From Glebionis coronaria (taxonomy: Eukaryota; Streptophyta; Magnoliopsida; Asterales; Asteraceae), in assembly GCA_025667525.1 (NCBI GenBank), contig CM046878.1:398432433-398496432 (forward strand): a stretch of DNA of 64,000 bases. Reading direction: 5' to 3'. The translations under genes and the position numbers were made by a program. Numbering within the stretch: position 1 is the stretch's first letter; each line of letters begins with the position of its first letter. The notes below the pieces were generated by a model. It did not search any database and had not been told where the DNA came from. It saw only the letters and a program-made list of their open reading frames with translations. This document shows, one piece after another, positions 11,670 through 22,647 of the stretch.

Positions 11670-12170
11670 TGATAGGTGTGTAAACACCCATCTTTTCTAC
11701 CACTTAACTACAATAATAACCGGACCAAAACGTGCATTTTATGTCTTTTATGTCGGAATTATGCGTGGTTTGTGTTTTTGTTGTGATTTAGGATGAAAAG
11801 GTGAAAAATGGATAAAACACGGACATTCACGGGCATTTATGGACTTTTATTGAAGAAAAGGATAAAAGACGAAGTCAAGAAGTCAAGAGTGCAAAAAGAA
11901 CGGAAGTCCACGACCAATTCTGAAGATTTATCGAGGAAAAAGTCAAAAGACGGAAGTTTATCAAAAGTCAAAGAATTCAAGTCTATTTTATTGAAGAATT
12001 CAAAGACGAGTTCGAAGAAATCCCGAAGCCAAAAGTCCCTTAAGTCCAAGTTTAAAGAAGATTAGAAGAAAAGGACTAATGACGCAATTAATGAAGATTA
12101 ATAAAAGAAGGGACTTAAGCTTGCAATTAAGAGAAAAGGAAAGAGGGGAGGAAGCTTCCTAATCCTCCCC

Positions 12171-12180
12171 TATAAATAGT
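12171..12180 (+). promoter_or_regulatory. TATA box of solo LTR S
   Basis: TATAAATAGT follows a C/T-rich stretch (CCTCCCC), a standard plant LTR promoter layout. A transcript starting here would read the hairpin array at 12626 and then Copia1 reverse transcriptase. Confidence 0.55.
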
Positions 12181-12625
12181 CATTAGATATAAACATTTCA
12201 TTTTGTTGGCTAGGGTAACACTAGTTCTTCCACCATTTAAATACTTGTCATTTACATTAATTGTCAATTTAATTACCTTGTCTCGCACCTTAAATTCATT
12301 TAATTTCAAGTAAGTTTTCATTTAATTATTGTCAATCTTTACTTTATCTTGTCAATCTCTTATCTACCTTTCTTATTCTTTGATTCATGTGTTTATGTTA
12401 TGTTCATGTTCATTCTTTTATTTTGATCTAAGTGGTTTTTGATTATTTTGATTAAAGTTGTTTAATTTCATGTTTTTAATTGCTTGTTGATGTTATTTTA
12501 TTGAATCGTTGCTGATTTTATTCATACGTGTGTTTGATTTTGGTTAATTTGTTATTATTCCTGCTGCAACTGTATGTTCCTTGTTCTTCGGGTGTGTTTG
12601 CTTTGTTTCTGATATTTCCAGAAAA

Positions 12626-13115
12626 CGTTCCGAACCAAGAAGGTGGAAAGTGTTCATTCGGAACTTCTGAAGTTCCGAATCAAGGCTTCATTCGGAAGAT
12701 TAAACTTGTTCATTCGGAAGCCAAAACTTCCGAACCAAGACTCTTCATTCGGAAGTCCAAAACTTCCGAACCAAACATACTCATTCGGAACTCCAAAGTT
12801 CCGAACCAAGGGTTTCATCCGGAACTTTTCAAAAGTTCCGAATCAACTCAAAGTTCCGAATCAAGGACCAAAGTTCCGAATCAGGGCTGTTCATTCGGAA
12901 GTCAAAAACTTCCGAGTCAAAGGTGTTCATTCGGAACTCCAAACTTCCGAACCAAGGGAAATCTTCCGACTCAAGAAAGGTTCATTCGGAAGTTATAAAC
13001 TTCCGAATCAAGGAGTTTCATCCGGAAAGTTCCGAATCAAGGAGTGACCAAAGACTTCCGAATCAAGGCAACAAGTGAGAGTTCCGAATCAGTAAGTTCC
13101 GAACGAAGCATTGTT
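12626..13115. repeat. Array of TTCGGAA/TTCCGAA hairpin units within S
   Basis: About eleven imperfect units of 30-45 bp. Each pairs a CATTCGGAAS arm with an STTCCGAAYCAA arm around a loop of about 5-12 bp, as in TTCGGAAGTCCAAAACTTCC. The arms are conserved while the loops vary. It breaks down after 13060 into single TTCCGAA sites. Confidence 0.85.
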
Positions 13116-13656
13116 TTGGATAAGTGACATATTCAGATCAATTTGTTCCGGATCAAGGATTTTGGTAATATTCCAAGTAAAGAAGGATCATTTCAACCAA
13201 AGGTGACATTTAGGACGAGTGATTGTTCCAAACAAAGGTTTATTCCGAATGAGCTGTATTCAGGTTCTTATTAGCTTTTGTCTTTGATTTTTATCTTCAA
13301 GCTTTATTTTTCCTGCCTTTTTATTTCATTGCACTTTTTAGATTATTTGCCTTAGTTTTAGTCGCACTTTAAGTTTGCCATTAGATAGAATTAAGTTTAC
13401 GTCGTTTTACTTTAGTGCCCTTTAATTTTAGTCACGTTTTTAATACTCGCACTTTACTTTAATTAGACTTAGATTCACTTTAAGAGCACTTTTACTTTAA
13501 TTATTTTGCACCTTTTAATTTAAAAAAAAAAACACTACAACGACACATCTTTGTTCCTACCAAAATAAAACGAAGTCACATAGAAAGCTAAGATCAATTC
13601 GATTAGACAGGAACACTAGAACGATAACTTTCTTACTAGGTAAAAGCCTTGTAACA

Positions 13657-15156
13657 GTGGGTAGCTGCTATGCAAGAAGAAATCAATCAGTTCAAAAGGA
13701 ACAAGGTATGGACACTAGTGCCAGCTCCACCTGGTAAGAACATCACAGGCACTAGATGGATCTACAAAAATAAGATGGATGAAATTGGAAACATCATCAG
13801 AAACAAGGTCAGGCTGGTGGCACAGGGGTATACACAGACTGAAGGAATTGATTATGATGAAACATTTGCTCCTGTAGCAAGACTTGAAGCCATCAGAATC
13901 TTCCTGGCTTATGCTGCTTATATGAACTTCACTGTGTATCAGATGGATGTTAAGAGTGCCTTCCTCAATGGAGATTTTGCTGAGGAAGTATATGTTGAAC
14001 AACCCGAAGGATTCGAGAACAACGAGTTTCCCAATCATGTGTACAGATTACACAAAGCCATGTATGGGCTGAAACAAGCTCCAAGAGCATGGTATGAAAC
14101 TCTTTCTAATTTCTTAACTGAAACAAATTTGTCAGGGGTTCTATTGATGAAACACTCTTTACCTTCAAGGATAAGAGTGATTTCATCATTGTGCAGATTT
14201 ATGTGGATGATATCATCTTTGGCTCAACACATGTTAATCATAGTAAACGTTTTGCTAAATTAATGACCAAGAAATATGAGATGAGTATGATGGGTGAATT
14301 AACTTACTTTTTGGGTTTTCAAATTAAACAATGTCCTAAGGGAATTTCAATTTGTCAAGAAAAGTATGTTAAAGATTTACTTAAAAAATATGACTTAGCT
14401 GATTGTGCATCAGTGAAATGCCCCATGCTTCCACCCAACAACTTGGGTCCTGATGAGTCAGGGGTCTCTGTTAATGAGACTTTATACAAAGGCATGATTG
14501 GGTCACTCATGTATCTAACAGCTAGTCTTCCTGATATCCAATTCTCCATATGTCTCTGTGCAAGGTACCAAGCTAACCAAAAAGAATCCCATCTAGTGGC
14601 TGTTAAGAAAATTTTCAGGTATCTCAAAGGAACACCCTCCCTAGGTCTATGGTATCCCAAGGAATCAGGCTTTGATCTCAAGGCCTATTCAGATTCAGAC
14701 TATGTTGGATGCTGTATTGACAGGAAAAGTACCTCAGGTAGCTGTCAAATACTAGGAGGAAAATTGGTTGGATTGAGTGCTCAGAAGAAAAACTCTGTGG
14801 CCATGTCATCAGCTGAAGCAGAATATGTCGCTGCTGCCAGCTGTTGTCCTCAGGTGCTCTGGATGAAAAGTCAATTGGCTGACTATGAAATCTTATATGA
14901 CAAAGTGCCAATCTTTTATGACAAGACCAGCGCTATTGCCATCTCCAACAACCCTATTCTTCACTCTCGTACCAAACACATTGATATCAGGTATCATTTT
15001 ATCAGGGATCACATAATGAAGGGAGATATTGAGCTGCACTTTGTTCCCACAGAGCTGCAACAAGCTGATATTTTCATAAAGCCTTTGGCTGAACCTTCGT
15101 TCAACAGGGTAGTTGCTGAGCCAAGGATGCTCAATATCTCAAAGCCTGTGGCTTGA
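13657..15156 (+). pseudogene. pol: Copia1 reverse transcriptase and RNase H (one frameshift)
   Basis: Copies element RNA into DNA and removes the RNA strand. The N-terminal half (13670-14130) has [15 protein letters not shown] and [13 protein letters not shown] segments and [10 protein letters not shown], including the first catalytic Asp. A frameshift near 14130 separates it from the second half, which has the intact active-site motif [10 protein letters not shown] near 14193. RNase H follows: SDSDYVG near 14694, AEAEYVA near 14815 and a Copia-typical HIDIRYHFIRDH end. The usual CDN of the third site reads YDK here. The DIFTKPL end motif is DIFIKPL. The start was cut from integrase by S. Confidence 0.88.
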
Positions 15157-15502
15157 TAATAAATGTGTTCATTAAATGACTGATTCTATATTAAATGTTT
15201 ATCACATGAAACTAGGTAGTTACTTTCCAAGTAAATGCTAAAAAACATTCTCAATATTTAATCATTTATTTTCGAATAACGAGGAGACAAATAGTTTTGA
15301 AAGGTCAAGGGATCCACATGTGCAGTCATTTTCCCACTTTGCATTAAATGCGGTTGAATAACTGTTTTCACATTTGAATATATATATTGTCTCACGTCTC
15401 TCCTCACCTACCACTATTCTCATTTCACAAATATCTCTCTCTCACTAAGCTTTCTCTCTCTAAACCCATCCTCCATTTTAGATCTTCTTCAACCTTGAAC
15501 CC
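15157..15502 (+). promoter_or_regulatory. Spacer with TATA-like and C/T-rich leader before the env-position ORF
   Basis: No ORF. A TATATATAT run at 15379-15388 is followed by about 110 bp of CT-rich sequence (CTCTCTCTCACTAAGC and similar), a TTTTAG acceptor-like site at 15476-15481, and an ATG in CCATGGC context at 15503. This could be an internal promoter with a 5' leader or a splice acceptor for a subgenomic RNA. Both readings are inference. Confidence 0.45.
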
Positions 15503-16522
15503 ATGGCATTCCCAGTTTCCAAGGCAACAAACGTCAACTTTGAACTTAACGAAAGCATTCTTGCATCGAACAACTCCATTGGATGGGTCAAGGCTCCAAA
15601 CGAATCCTACTCAGATCTGGTAAACTTCATGAAAAATTGTGATGCAAGTGAAGCATTCACAAAATCCCCAACCACCTTCTACCAAGAATACCTTAGGGAA
15701 TTCTGGTACTCTGTTGAAGTCGTTGATGACACCATTAGCTTTAGCCTCTCATGCAACAAACACCCATTTGCCTTCTCTCTAAAAGACTTTGCTAGTGTGG
15801 CTGGGTTAAAACATGGTGATGAATGCCTGAAGGTGATTGACAAAAAGGCTGTTAAGGATGCCCTTGCCACACTAAAACCCTTTCATGATGTAAACCCTGC
15901 TCTTACACCCGCTGAGGTCCTCTCCAAGTCTCCCTTGAAGATTAAGTATTTTTCCCCTATGTGACGTGTCCTCTTCACCCACATAGTCAAATCCCTGGGA
16001 GGAATGCAGGGATCCCAAGATCAGGTGTCCTTCAACCACCAATCTATTGCATATGGGCTGATCTGGGGAGCAGATGTGGATGTAGGAAGTATTCTCTTCT
16101 CCAATCTAGTTGAACAGCTAAAAGGACGGAACCAAGTCAGGGAGAAGAACATATGCTACATTCGCTTTCTATCTCTGATCTTCGAAAGCCTGTTGGGTGA
16201 CAGCTATCATAACTCTGCACTCACTTCTCTGAAGCCCTATCGCATCACTGGTGCCATCTACAAGGCAATTGGAGCTGAAGATGTCCATGTCACCTCCCAC
16301 ATGATGAACATTGCAAACAAACAACCCTCTGCTGAGAAGTCCTTGCTCCCTTCATCAGAGAAGGTGATTACCTCTGGTGTGTCTGGCAAATCTAAGTCTT
16401 TGACCTCTGGGCAGCACACCACGACGTCCAAGGCTTCAACTGGCCAACAGCCTAAGAAGAAGAAAAGCCCATCTTCTTCCCACACCAAAACTGTTGCAAA
16501 GGCCGAGGAAAGAAGATTGTGA
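15503..16522 (+). pseudogene. Copia1 env-position ORF, N-terminal part
   Basis: Starts ATG in a good context (CCATGGC). Codons run to 16522 with one internal TGA at 15962-15964, in the same frame on both sides and probably from CGA. Residues about 50-120 contain LREFWYSVEVVDDTISFSL and later a FVSLIFESLL-like segment (RFLSLIFESLL). The E protein has matching LKEFWFIAQG and TFLSLIFADQF segments, so the two are homologous. The tail is Ser/Lys/Pro-rich. I see no signal peptide and no clear membrane span, so 'env' describes position only. Function unknown; common in SIRE-like plant elements. A frameshift near 16510 ends this part. Confidence 0.75.
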
Positions 16523-16942
16523 ACCTCGACACCTCCTCTGTTCCAGATACTCATGTGGTATCAGAGACTTCAGCTGACCAACAACAAGGGTCTAGTGTCT
16601 CGATGTCAGCCGAGACAACAGGGAACCAGCCGAATTCTACTGATATCGCACAGGTAATTAGTGTAAATTTTTAGAGGTCAACAAGCAGCCACTCTCAAAT
16701 GTCTATAGGTGAGAGTGGTGAAGTTAGGGTAATCGTCGACCCATAGAAGTCTGTCTATGCACTTAGAACTCTTTAAGACTTCTGTACACCCTGTCTATGC
16801 ACCAGGGAATGATTCATTTGTGTTTATAAAGCACCCCGATGACCCTACACCCTCTAGACAGTATTCAAGCAAACAACAACATGAATATATATATGTCTCG
16901 ACCTTGACCAGCTGTACCTCACACAGCCTCTTGGTTCCCTCA

Positions 16943-17435
16943 AAAAAAGAATCCCAAAAGTTTTACTTTTAGGGGAGCTGAATAATCATCCTCAGCTCTT
17001 CTAGGGACAGCGTAATAAGACGATCTTAACCTTTATCTTTTTCACACCTAAAAGAATCCCAAAGGATTTATCCTTTTCAGGGGGAGCTGAATCATCACCC
17101 TCAGCTTTCCTAGGGACAGCGTAACAGGCGACCTTCACCCACATATCTTTCATCCTTAAAAGAGTCCCAAAGGTTTCTTAACCTTTCGGGGGGCTGAATA
17201 ATCACCCTCAGTCTTCCTAGGTGAAGCGATTGTCGATCCTTAACAAAATATGATTCACAATCAAAAGAGTCCCAAAGGTTTTAACCTTTTGGGGGGGCTG
17301 AATAATCACACTCAGCTTTCCTAGGGGCAGCGAATGGCGATCATTAACCTTATACTTTTCACTCTTAAAAGAATCCCATGGATTTATCCTTTGGAGTGGC
17401 TGAGTAATCACCCTCAGCCTCTCTGGGACAGCGAC
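16943..17435. repeat. 107-bp tandem repeat with two hairpins per unit, five copies
   Basis: Units start at AAAGARTCCC near 16946, 17051, 17159, 17264 and 17367. Each unit carries a hairpin made of CCCAAAGG and CCTTTNGGG arms (best in CCCAAAGGTTTTAACCTTTT at 17271) and a second made of GCTGA and TCAGC arms, followed by a CTAGGGRCAGCG block. It sits between the two halves of the env-position ORF. Because the period is not a multiple of three and stops occur, most copies cannot be translated through. Confidence 0.85.
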
Positions 17436-19769
17436 ATGGCGACTATTCCCCTTCCTTATTTCCATGTTACTAATGAAAACGTATTGCAGGCTGATATTGT
17501 GCAGCCAAACACAGAATCCCTGGAGCAAGAAGACAAAGAAGCTGATACAATCATTAAGGATCAACCAAATGAAGAAGAGCCCCTACTTGATATTGAAGAA
17601 GAAGTGCTTTCGTTAGTTGATGATTTCTCTGAACCTAAATCAATGCCTGAGGATGAAATACTCCTTGAGGGGATGTTTGAGGAGGAGGAAGAAGAAGAAG
17701 ATGATAAAAAATCTATGTCTCCTCCCAAGGAAATAGCTGTTTCTACACCAGCTGATAATATTACTCCTCCTCCCAAGGAAGTTGTTGTCACTCCCACCTC
17801 TGCTACCTCCACCACAACAGTCTTCCAAAGACCTGCGTATGATCCAACTGCTGAATTCCTTATGTTTGATCACCCTGCCCAAACCAACTTTGATCTTTTT
17901 CAAAGGGGGGATGACTATGCTCAACAAAGCCTGAACATCAATAATCTTCAGCATGTTCATCATCAATCAGATATTGAACGCCTATCAAGAAAGCTGGATG
18001 TTATCAAGTCTGAGATGCATAATTTCACTGTCACATTTCCAGGGATCATCCGTCAGGCGGTCAAGGATGCAGTCACTGAACCCATCAAAGATGGTGCAAG
18101 AAAAGGAGTGGCCCAAGGACTTAGTCATTTGTCCACAAGAATCAAGGATGCTATTGTCACAGAGGTCCCTGCTCTCTTTCATGAACATGAGTTAACAATG
18201 CACAGAGAGTTTGAAGCTGTTCATAGCAGGAAATATCGTCACACAAACTTCATTGTTGATCGTGTTCATCGCAACACCAATGGAAATTGCAATCTCCTGC
18301 TGAAGATTGGCAGAGCTTCAAGGACCAGGCAACGTGATATGGCTGCCTCTGTTGACCAGATTGCAAGTCACTTTCAAGCACGTTCATCCAAATGTCTGAA
18401 GCGATAGGCTGAGCGTGAGGGGGAGAAGGAAAAGGTACTTAACCTTGAATATGCCAAACAGGGCTCAACATATGCTGATAACACCATTTCTTCACATGTC
18501 CCCCTCCAAGTCATCACACCTGTAATCATACCTGATGATGAGGATAACACTAAGGGGGAGCAACAGAATAATGATGGAGTTGATTCATCAAAGTCCCTAA
18601 CTTTGGTTAACACCAGCGAGTCTGGGGATGATGGTGAACCAGCTGCCAAGAAGCTAGAGTTCACTGTTAGCTCCCTACCCAAGGCAATACAAACTCAAGC
18701 TCAGTCAGCGTTTATCAAAAGAGCTGGGGAGCTGAAAAACATGAGTATGGAATCCTCGGTCTCGAATAAAGGAAAGGAGATAGTTTTGGTTGACACATAT
18801 ACCAAACTAAAGAAGATAGCTGCGATGCTAGAGACAGGAGGATCCACCACAGACCTTTCCCAAATTTCAACCTTCACACCTTCCAATGAGAATCCCCTAA
18901 CACCTGAAGAGATAGAGAAACAGGCTGAGGAATTCAAAAGGCTAAATGAAATCAAGAAACCCAAGGAGCTAAATGAGGCAACTCTGAGGAAGATGACTCC
19001 ACCTGAAAGGGAGAAGCAGAGACAAAGGTTGAGGGAAATGGAAGCTAAACACACAAAGGCACTAAGAAAAGTTAAAGCTGATTATAATGCCTGCGTTAAC
19101 AACATGTATGCACCTGGCAAGATAACTAAATTCAAATATACAATTCATAAGTCCACCAACACACCACAAATGATTTTGTGGAGAGACAACCAACAGGGTA
19201 ATATGAATGTATTTGAGGACTTCAGGTTAAAGCAACTTGGGTTATTTGAATGGTTTGAACTTGAAGCCTTGGCTGCCAAAAGAACTGGTCAGGCAAATTT
19301 CCTTCTGCTTAAAACGCTTAAGGCTAAGTTCACCTAGATAAAAGAAACAGCAGCCAAACTCAAAATAGATCCCCCACCACAGCTATTTGAACAAGAACCC
19401 CCAAAGTCTGGCAAGAAAAGAAGAAGGGTTTCTCAACTTGTTAAGGAAACCTTTGTCACAGATGATGTTCAAGTGGATGGAATGCACAGGGATTTGATAC
19501 TACCAAATGGAATCGTTGGTCCTGTTGATGGTCAAACCTACACAGAGCCTGAAAGAGGTATGGCCTTCATGAACAGAGCTTGCCAGTATGCTTTCCAAAG
19601 AGAAGATGAGCTTGGCTTAGCATCAACAATTCAGCTGCTTTGTCTCAAAAAGGGTCTCAAGATTAACTCAGAGTATTCCAAAGTTTTTGCACAAGCTTTA
19701 CAGGCAGAATTAGATACTAGAACAGACATCGCTGAAGCTGAAGAAAATATCAAAAATGATGACTATTGA
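17436..19769 (+). pseudogene. Copia1 env-position ORF, C-terminal part
   Basis: One frame with two internal TAG codons (18405-18407 and 19335-19337) and no frameshift. The first section is strongly acidic (EEEEEEDD near 17680) and Pro/Thr-rich. The middle (about 17975-18200) is helical and probably coiled-coil. After 18900 comes a charged helix (EEIEKQAEEFKRLNEIKKP, later PPEREKQRQRLREMEAKH) and a short KKRRR cluster near 19417 that could be a nuclear signal. The open frame can be traced upstream to an ATG at 17334 inside the tandem repeat. E has similar acidic and coiled-coil sections but a different C-terminus. Function unknown; relationship to the N-terminal part is by position and by the E layout. 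Confidence 0.65.
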
Positions 19770-19945
19770 AGAACTTCACATCTCAATTTTACCTTCACAT
19801 TTTATTTCACTTTAGTAATGTACTTGTAATTTTCTTTAAGTATGAATAAAATCATGAGGTATGTTTGTTTAGATCTGTTATGAGTAAGAAGAAGTTGTTA
19901 TCTCACTTACCATAACTTAGTTAGATCTAGCTATATTTATGTTTA

Positions 19946-19958
19946 AATAGGGGGAGAT
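19946..19958 (+). other. Copia1 polypurine tract
   Basis: AATAGGGGGAGAT directly before the 3' LTR. The 175 bp between the last ORF and this tract are non-coding. Confidence 0.85.
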
Positions 19959-20705
19959 TATTGGGAATCTAAGTTTGTTAGATTCCCTACATCATAGATT
20001 TAAACACAAATTAAGCTGCTAGATAGTCACGTGCATGTGCCTAGGAGGCAGGCAAGTATCGCAAGACTCACGGAGATCCAAGTCTCTGTGAGCAACCTCA
20101 GAGGAGTCCATGTCAGAGACATTGTCAAGGAAGTCCAAGATTACTTGAAGACATACCCATTGGCTGTGATGGATAACAGCCAAGATGTATTAGGGACTCT
20201 GAGGGGTTGAGGGTTAACAGGGGTGGCAATACCCTTCTAACACTTAGCACACTTTGGACATGCCATTTGTGTGTACGAGACTATGAAGAAAAGGGAAATT
20301 GTTTCAACATCTGTTTTCCTAAAGCATTATGGCAGACTACCAAGAATAGAAGAGCATCTTGTGACAGATGTCTGAAAAGTGAATGTCTTGTGTAGTCACC
20401 ATCAACTAGTACTTAGGTCAACCTCGTATCACTATAAATAGGATGTGTAGCCCAGCATTAATGTTTAACACTTTGAGAATATTCACACCATTAATGCTTA
20501 GAACTTATTGAATCAAACAGCTGTGACTGTATTTGTAAGTTAGGGTTTCTAGTTTTTCAAAGTGTATACAACACATTGTCATCAAACGGTGTTATCCATA
20601 ACACTTGTAATTCTTTATTATACAATAATAAGATTACGTTTGAAAAGTAATAACTTGTGTTGATTAGTTAAGTTTAGTGTTTCTAACATTGATTAGGGAC
20701 TTTCA
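19959..20705 (+). repeat. Copia1 3' LTR (747 bp)
   Basis: Same length as the 5' LTR. It begins TATTGGG instead of TGTTGGG, one mutation in the terminal dinucleotide, and ends GGGACTTTCA. The flanking ATCAG follows at 20706. Confidence 0.93.
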
Positions 20706-20843
20706 ATCAGCAACAACATCATATGAACAATAGCAATAATCATCTAGGGTTTGTTGGGAAAAACCCTAGATCAGCAACTTTATTTTATAAAAACAGAAAA
20801 TAGAAATGAAAACCTTGTAGATCACCAGATCGAGAGCCAACAA

Positions 20844-20855
20844 GCTCTGATACCA
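20844..20855 (-). other. C primer-binding site
   Basis: GCTCTGATACCA on the plus strand is the complement of TGGTATCAGAGC, a perfect initiator-Met type site two bases from the C 5' LTR. It confirms the minus orientation and links this piece to 3529-6364. Confidence 0.85.
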
Positions 20856-20857
20856 CT

Positions 20858-20998
20858 TGTTGAGTTTGAGGATCTAGACACATCTGGGATATAATAACAA
20901 TGATTGTAATAAGCACATCGAAACATAAATAACACAATCAAATTTATGAACAAGGCTTTCTTATTCATAAACTGCTTCCTTATAGGCTTGACGCCAGG
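20858..20998 (-). repeat. C 5' LTR, truncated
   Basis: Matches the first part of 3529-3891 but lacks about 31 bp after AACTGCTT and everything beyond ACGCCA. At 20996-21000 it is fused to the truncated A2 LTR, so about 200 bp of this LTR are missing. Confidence 0.8.
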
Positions 20999-20999
20999 A

Positions 21000-21805
21000 T
21001 GGGCTGTCAATCCTTGTTTTCTTGTCGAAAGGGTTTATGGGTTATGAGTTAGGTATTTGGATATTTGTTTAAGATAATTTTGTGATTTAGGGAGGATGAT
21101 GGATGAATAGGGGTCGTTTAATCTAAAACGGGGAATTTTAATGTGTTAACTGCGTTTTAATTTCGTTTGAAAAATGTATTAATTAGTTAAAACGGGTTGG
21201 TGGGTTAAGGGTAATGGTTTTGGGTCGGGTAATGGATAGTTGTTGGGCTCAGAGTAGGTTACCGGTTGGGATGTGATGGGTATAAACCGGGTTAGGGTTA
21301 GGCAAAAACACCCCCTGACCTTTACAGAATTTGGCATATCAAGTTTTCAGCTATTTTATCCCATTTCCTTTGTATCAAAATATGGGCAAATGACAAACTG
21401 CCCCCTCAAATTTTTGTATACTTGATTCTAGGACCATTAGTGAAATAATAGCATTGTTCAAGGGCCATACATGTAATATATTGAAACTTTAGGGATCTTT
21501 CTTGTATTTTTGAGATTTACAAGGGTCTGAAGTAACAAGTCTTCAAAATAGGAGGGATCAATCTTGACAAATCTTCAAACTTCAAGGACTTCTATGGAAA
21601 TTCATTTCTCGGGATCAGTTCTTTGTGCGGTTTCATTTCCCGTTTCGTTTTTTCTTGTTTCTTTTGATCTTTTGTTGATTTCACGATATCCGTACCTAAA
21701 AGACACAATGAACAAACACAAGCATATTTCACGGTATTTTATGACATTTTTGTATATTTAAGCCCAATTTGGACGATGAGACTATGTATAATTACAGTCT
21801 CATCA
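21000..21805 (-). repeat. A2 3' LTR, truncated
   Basis: On the minus strand it starts TGATGAGACTG just after a purine tract. The 806 bp match 58950-59845 collinearly with small indels, both showing the GGACGATGAGACTATG end. The match stops at the C junction, so roughly 2.8 kb of the LTR is missing. Confidence 0.75.
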
Positions 21806-21820
21806 CTTCCCCATACTAAA
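21806..21820 (-). other. A2 polypurine tract
   Basis: Minus strand TTTAGTATGGGGAAG abuts the LTR start TGATGAGACTG. The TAGTATGGGG pattern is common before the 3' LTR of Tat/Athila elements. Confidence 0.7.
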
Positions 21821-22319
21821 CCATTGTCGTGCCCTCACACAATGCTAGAATTAAGTATCTTAGCACTTCCAAAATTCATTTTTATATGACATTTATTGTA
21901 ACGTAAATTTAAATTAACTACCACTTGCGTTTTAGACATAATGTATTGTTTTCATCATGAGAACGTGACTTTTAGGGTCAAACAATAAGAACACGTGAAT
22001 GCCTCATAGATATAAGTTCGTCATCCTCGATTTTCACCCAATTCCATGCTAAGCGTGAAACAAGATCATTGTCATTAAAAGTTAGTAATGCTACCACTAC
22101 TCATCTGCTCTAATAACGTACTTAAACTACCTTATTCCTAAGGTGTATCTCTTATATTTCACGAGGATACATTTTTTACTTATGCGATGATAGAGAGTAG
22201 GTCCAAAAATAGAGCCTTAATGGTGTAATCAATATCATCGAATTAATAGCCTTTCCCAATAGACAACGATGTCAAAAAATTAAATCAACAAAATAGATCG
22301 ATAAACACGTTTTTACAAC
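21821..22319 (-). other. A2 3' non-coding tail, left piece
   Basis: About 500 bp without coding potential between the A2 purine tract and Copia2. It continues at 34577 on the far side of Copia2. Confidence 0.65.
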
Positions 22320-22324
22320 GGATT

Positions 22325-22645
22325 TGTTGGAAATACGTTTTACGTATTAAGAAGGATCGGTCACTCCAAGAATAGTCCATGTAATAGCTCGTTGTTTAGT
22401 TATTTACACGTATTAAACAAAGCCAAAACCGAGCCCATAAGTTGTATGGGCCGGCGGCCAAATGTAAGCCCAAGCCCATGACATGGGCTTGGGTATATAA
22501 ACCCTCTCCTTTGATGGAGAGGGTGGTGGTTTTCATAATTTACACATAGTTATCTTTCATTTTCTCTCTCTAGAAGTGTGTGAACTCCATCATCTCTCTA
22601 TCTCTTTCTCTCTCTAAAATATAAGCAAGATTTACATATCCAACA
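22325..22645 (+). repeat. Copia2 5' LTR (321 bp)
   Basis: TGTTGGAAATACG ... CATATCCAACA, repeated at 34251-34571 at the same length. It contains a GC-rich GGGCCGGCGGC block and a TATA box, then a CT-rich leader. Confidence 0.93.
22494..22503 (+). promoter_or_regulatory. TATA box of Copia2 5' LTR
   Basis: TATATAAACC about 170 bp into the LTR, preceded by an ATGGGCTTGGG palindrome-like block and followed by CT-rich sequence. Confidence 0.65.
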
Positions 22646-22647
22646 AA

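Larger units (their letters stand above)
11670..13656 (+). mobile_element. S: solo LTR (1,987 bp) inside Copia1 pol
   Basis: Starts TGATAGGTGTG and ends CCTTGTAACA, flanked by a perfect 5-bp duplication GTGGG (11665-11669 and 13657-13661). Excising it with one duplication restores the Copia1 frame across a GWVAAMQEE segment. No primer site, purine tract or protein genes are present, so it is a solo LTR left by LTR-LTR recombination. Its length and A/T-rich 3' half suggest a Gypsy LTR; the family is not identified. Plus orientation is taken from the TATA box at 12171. ORFs at 11808-12065 and 12528-13047 are products of repetitive sequence. Confidence 0.85.
6365..20705 (+). mobile_element. Copia1: SIRE-like Copia retrotransposon with an env-position ORF
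   Basis: Complete element bounded by 747-bp LTRs with the 5-bp duplication ATCAG at 6360-6364 and 20706-20710. Order: LTR, primer site, gag, coiled-coil and zinc-knuckle linker, protease, integrase, [solo LTR S], reverse transcriptase, RNase H, env-position ORF, purine tract, LTR. Integrase before reverse transcriptase is the Copia order, and an extra ORF after pol is typical of the SIRE/Maximus lineage. Without S the element is about 12.35 kb. The LTRs look roughly 97% identical by eye, so insertion was fairly recent, but pol and the last ORF carry frameshifts and stops. It lies inside C. Confidence 0.92.
3529..20998 (-). mobile_element. C: non-coding Copia-type LTR element, split by Copia1 and truncated on the right
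   Basis: A minus-strand element with a complete 3' LTR on the left (3529-3891) and a truncated 5' LTR on the right (20858-20998). Its own internal DNA is 3892-6364 plus 20711-20857, about 2.6 kb. The internal part has only short chance ORFs. It holds a 101-bp tandem repeat (4285-4552), a 14-bp minisatellite (5015-5094) and otherwise AT-rich DNA in which I see nothing else. Copia1 sits inside with the duplication ATCAG. The right flank of C is gone: its LTR is joined directly to the truncated A2 LTR. Ends and purine tract resemble those of T0 and D, so the three may be related families. Confidence 0.8.

Noticed and set aside
11808..13047. Lys/Ser-rich ORF and two overlapping ORFs with repeated SEP/PNQG motifs
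   Set aside because: They are translations of low-complexity and hairpin-repeat DNA inside the solo LTR S; the motif repeats simply mirror the DNA repeat.
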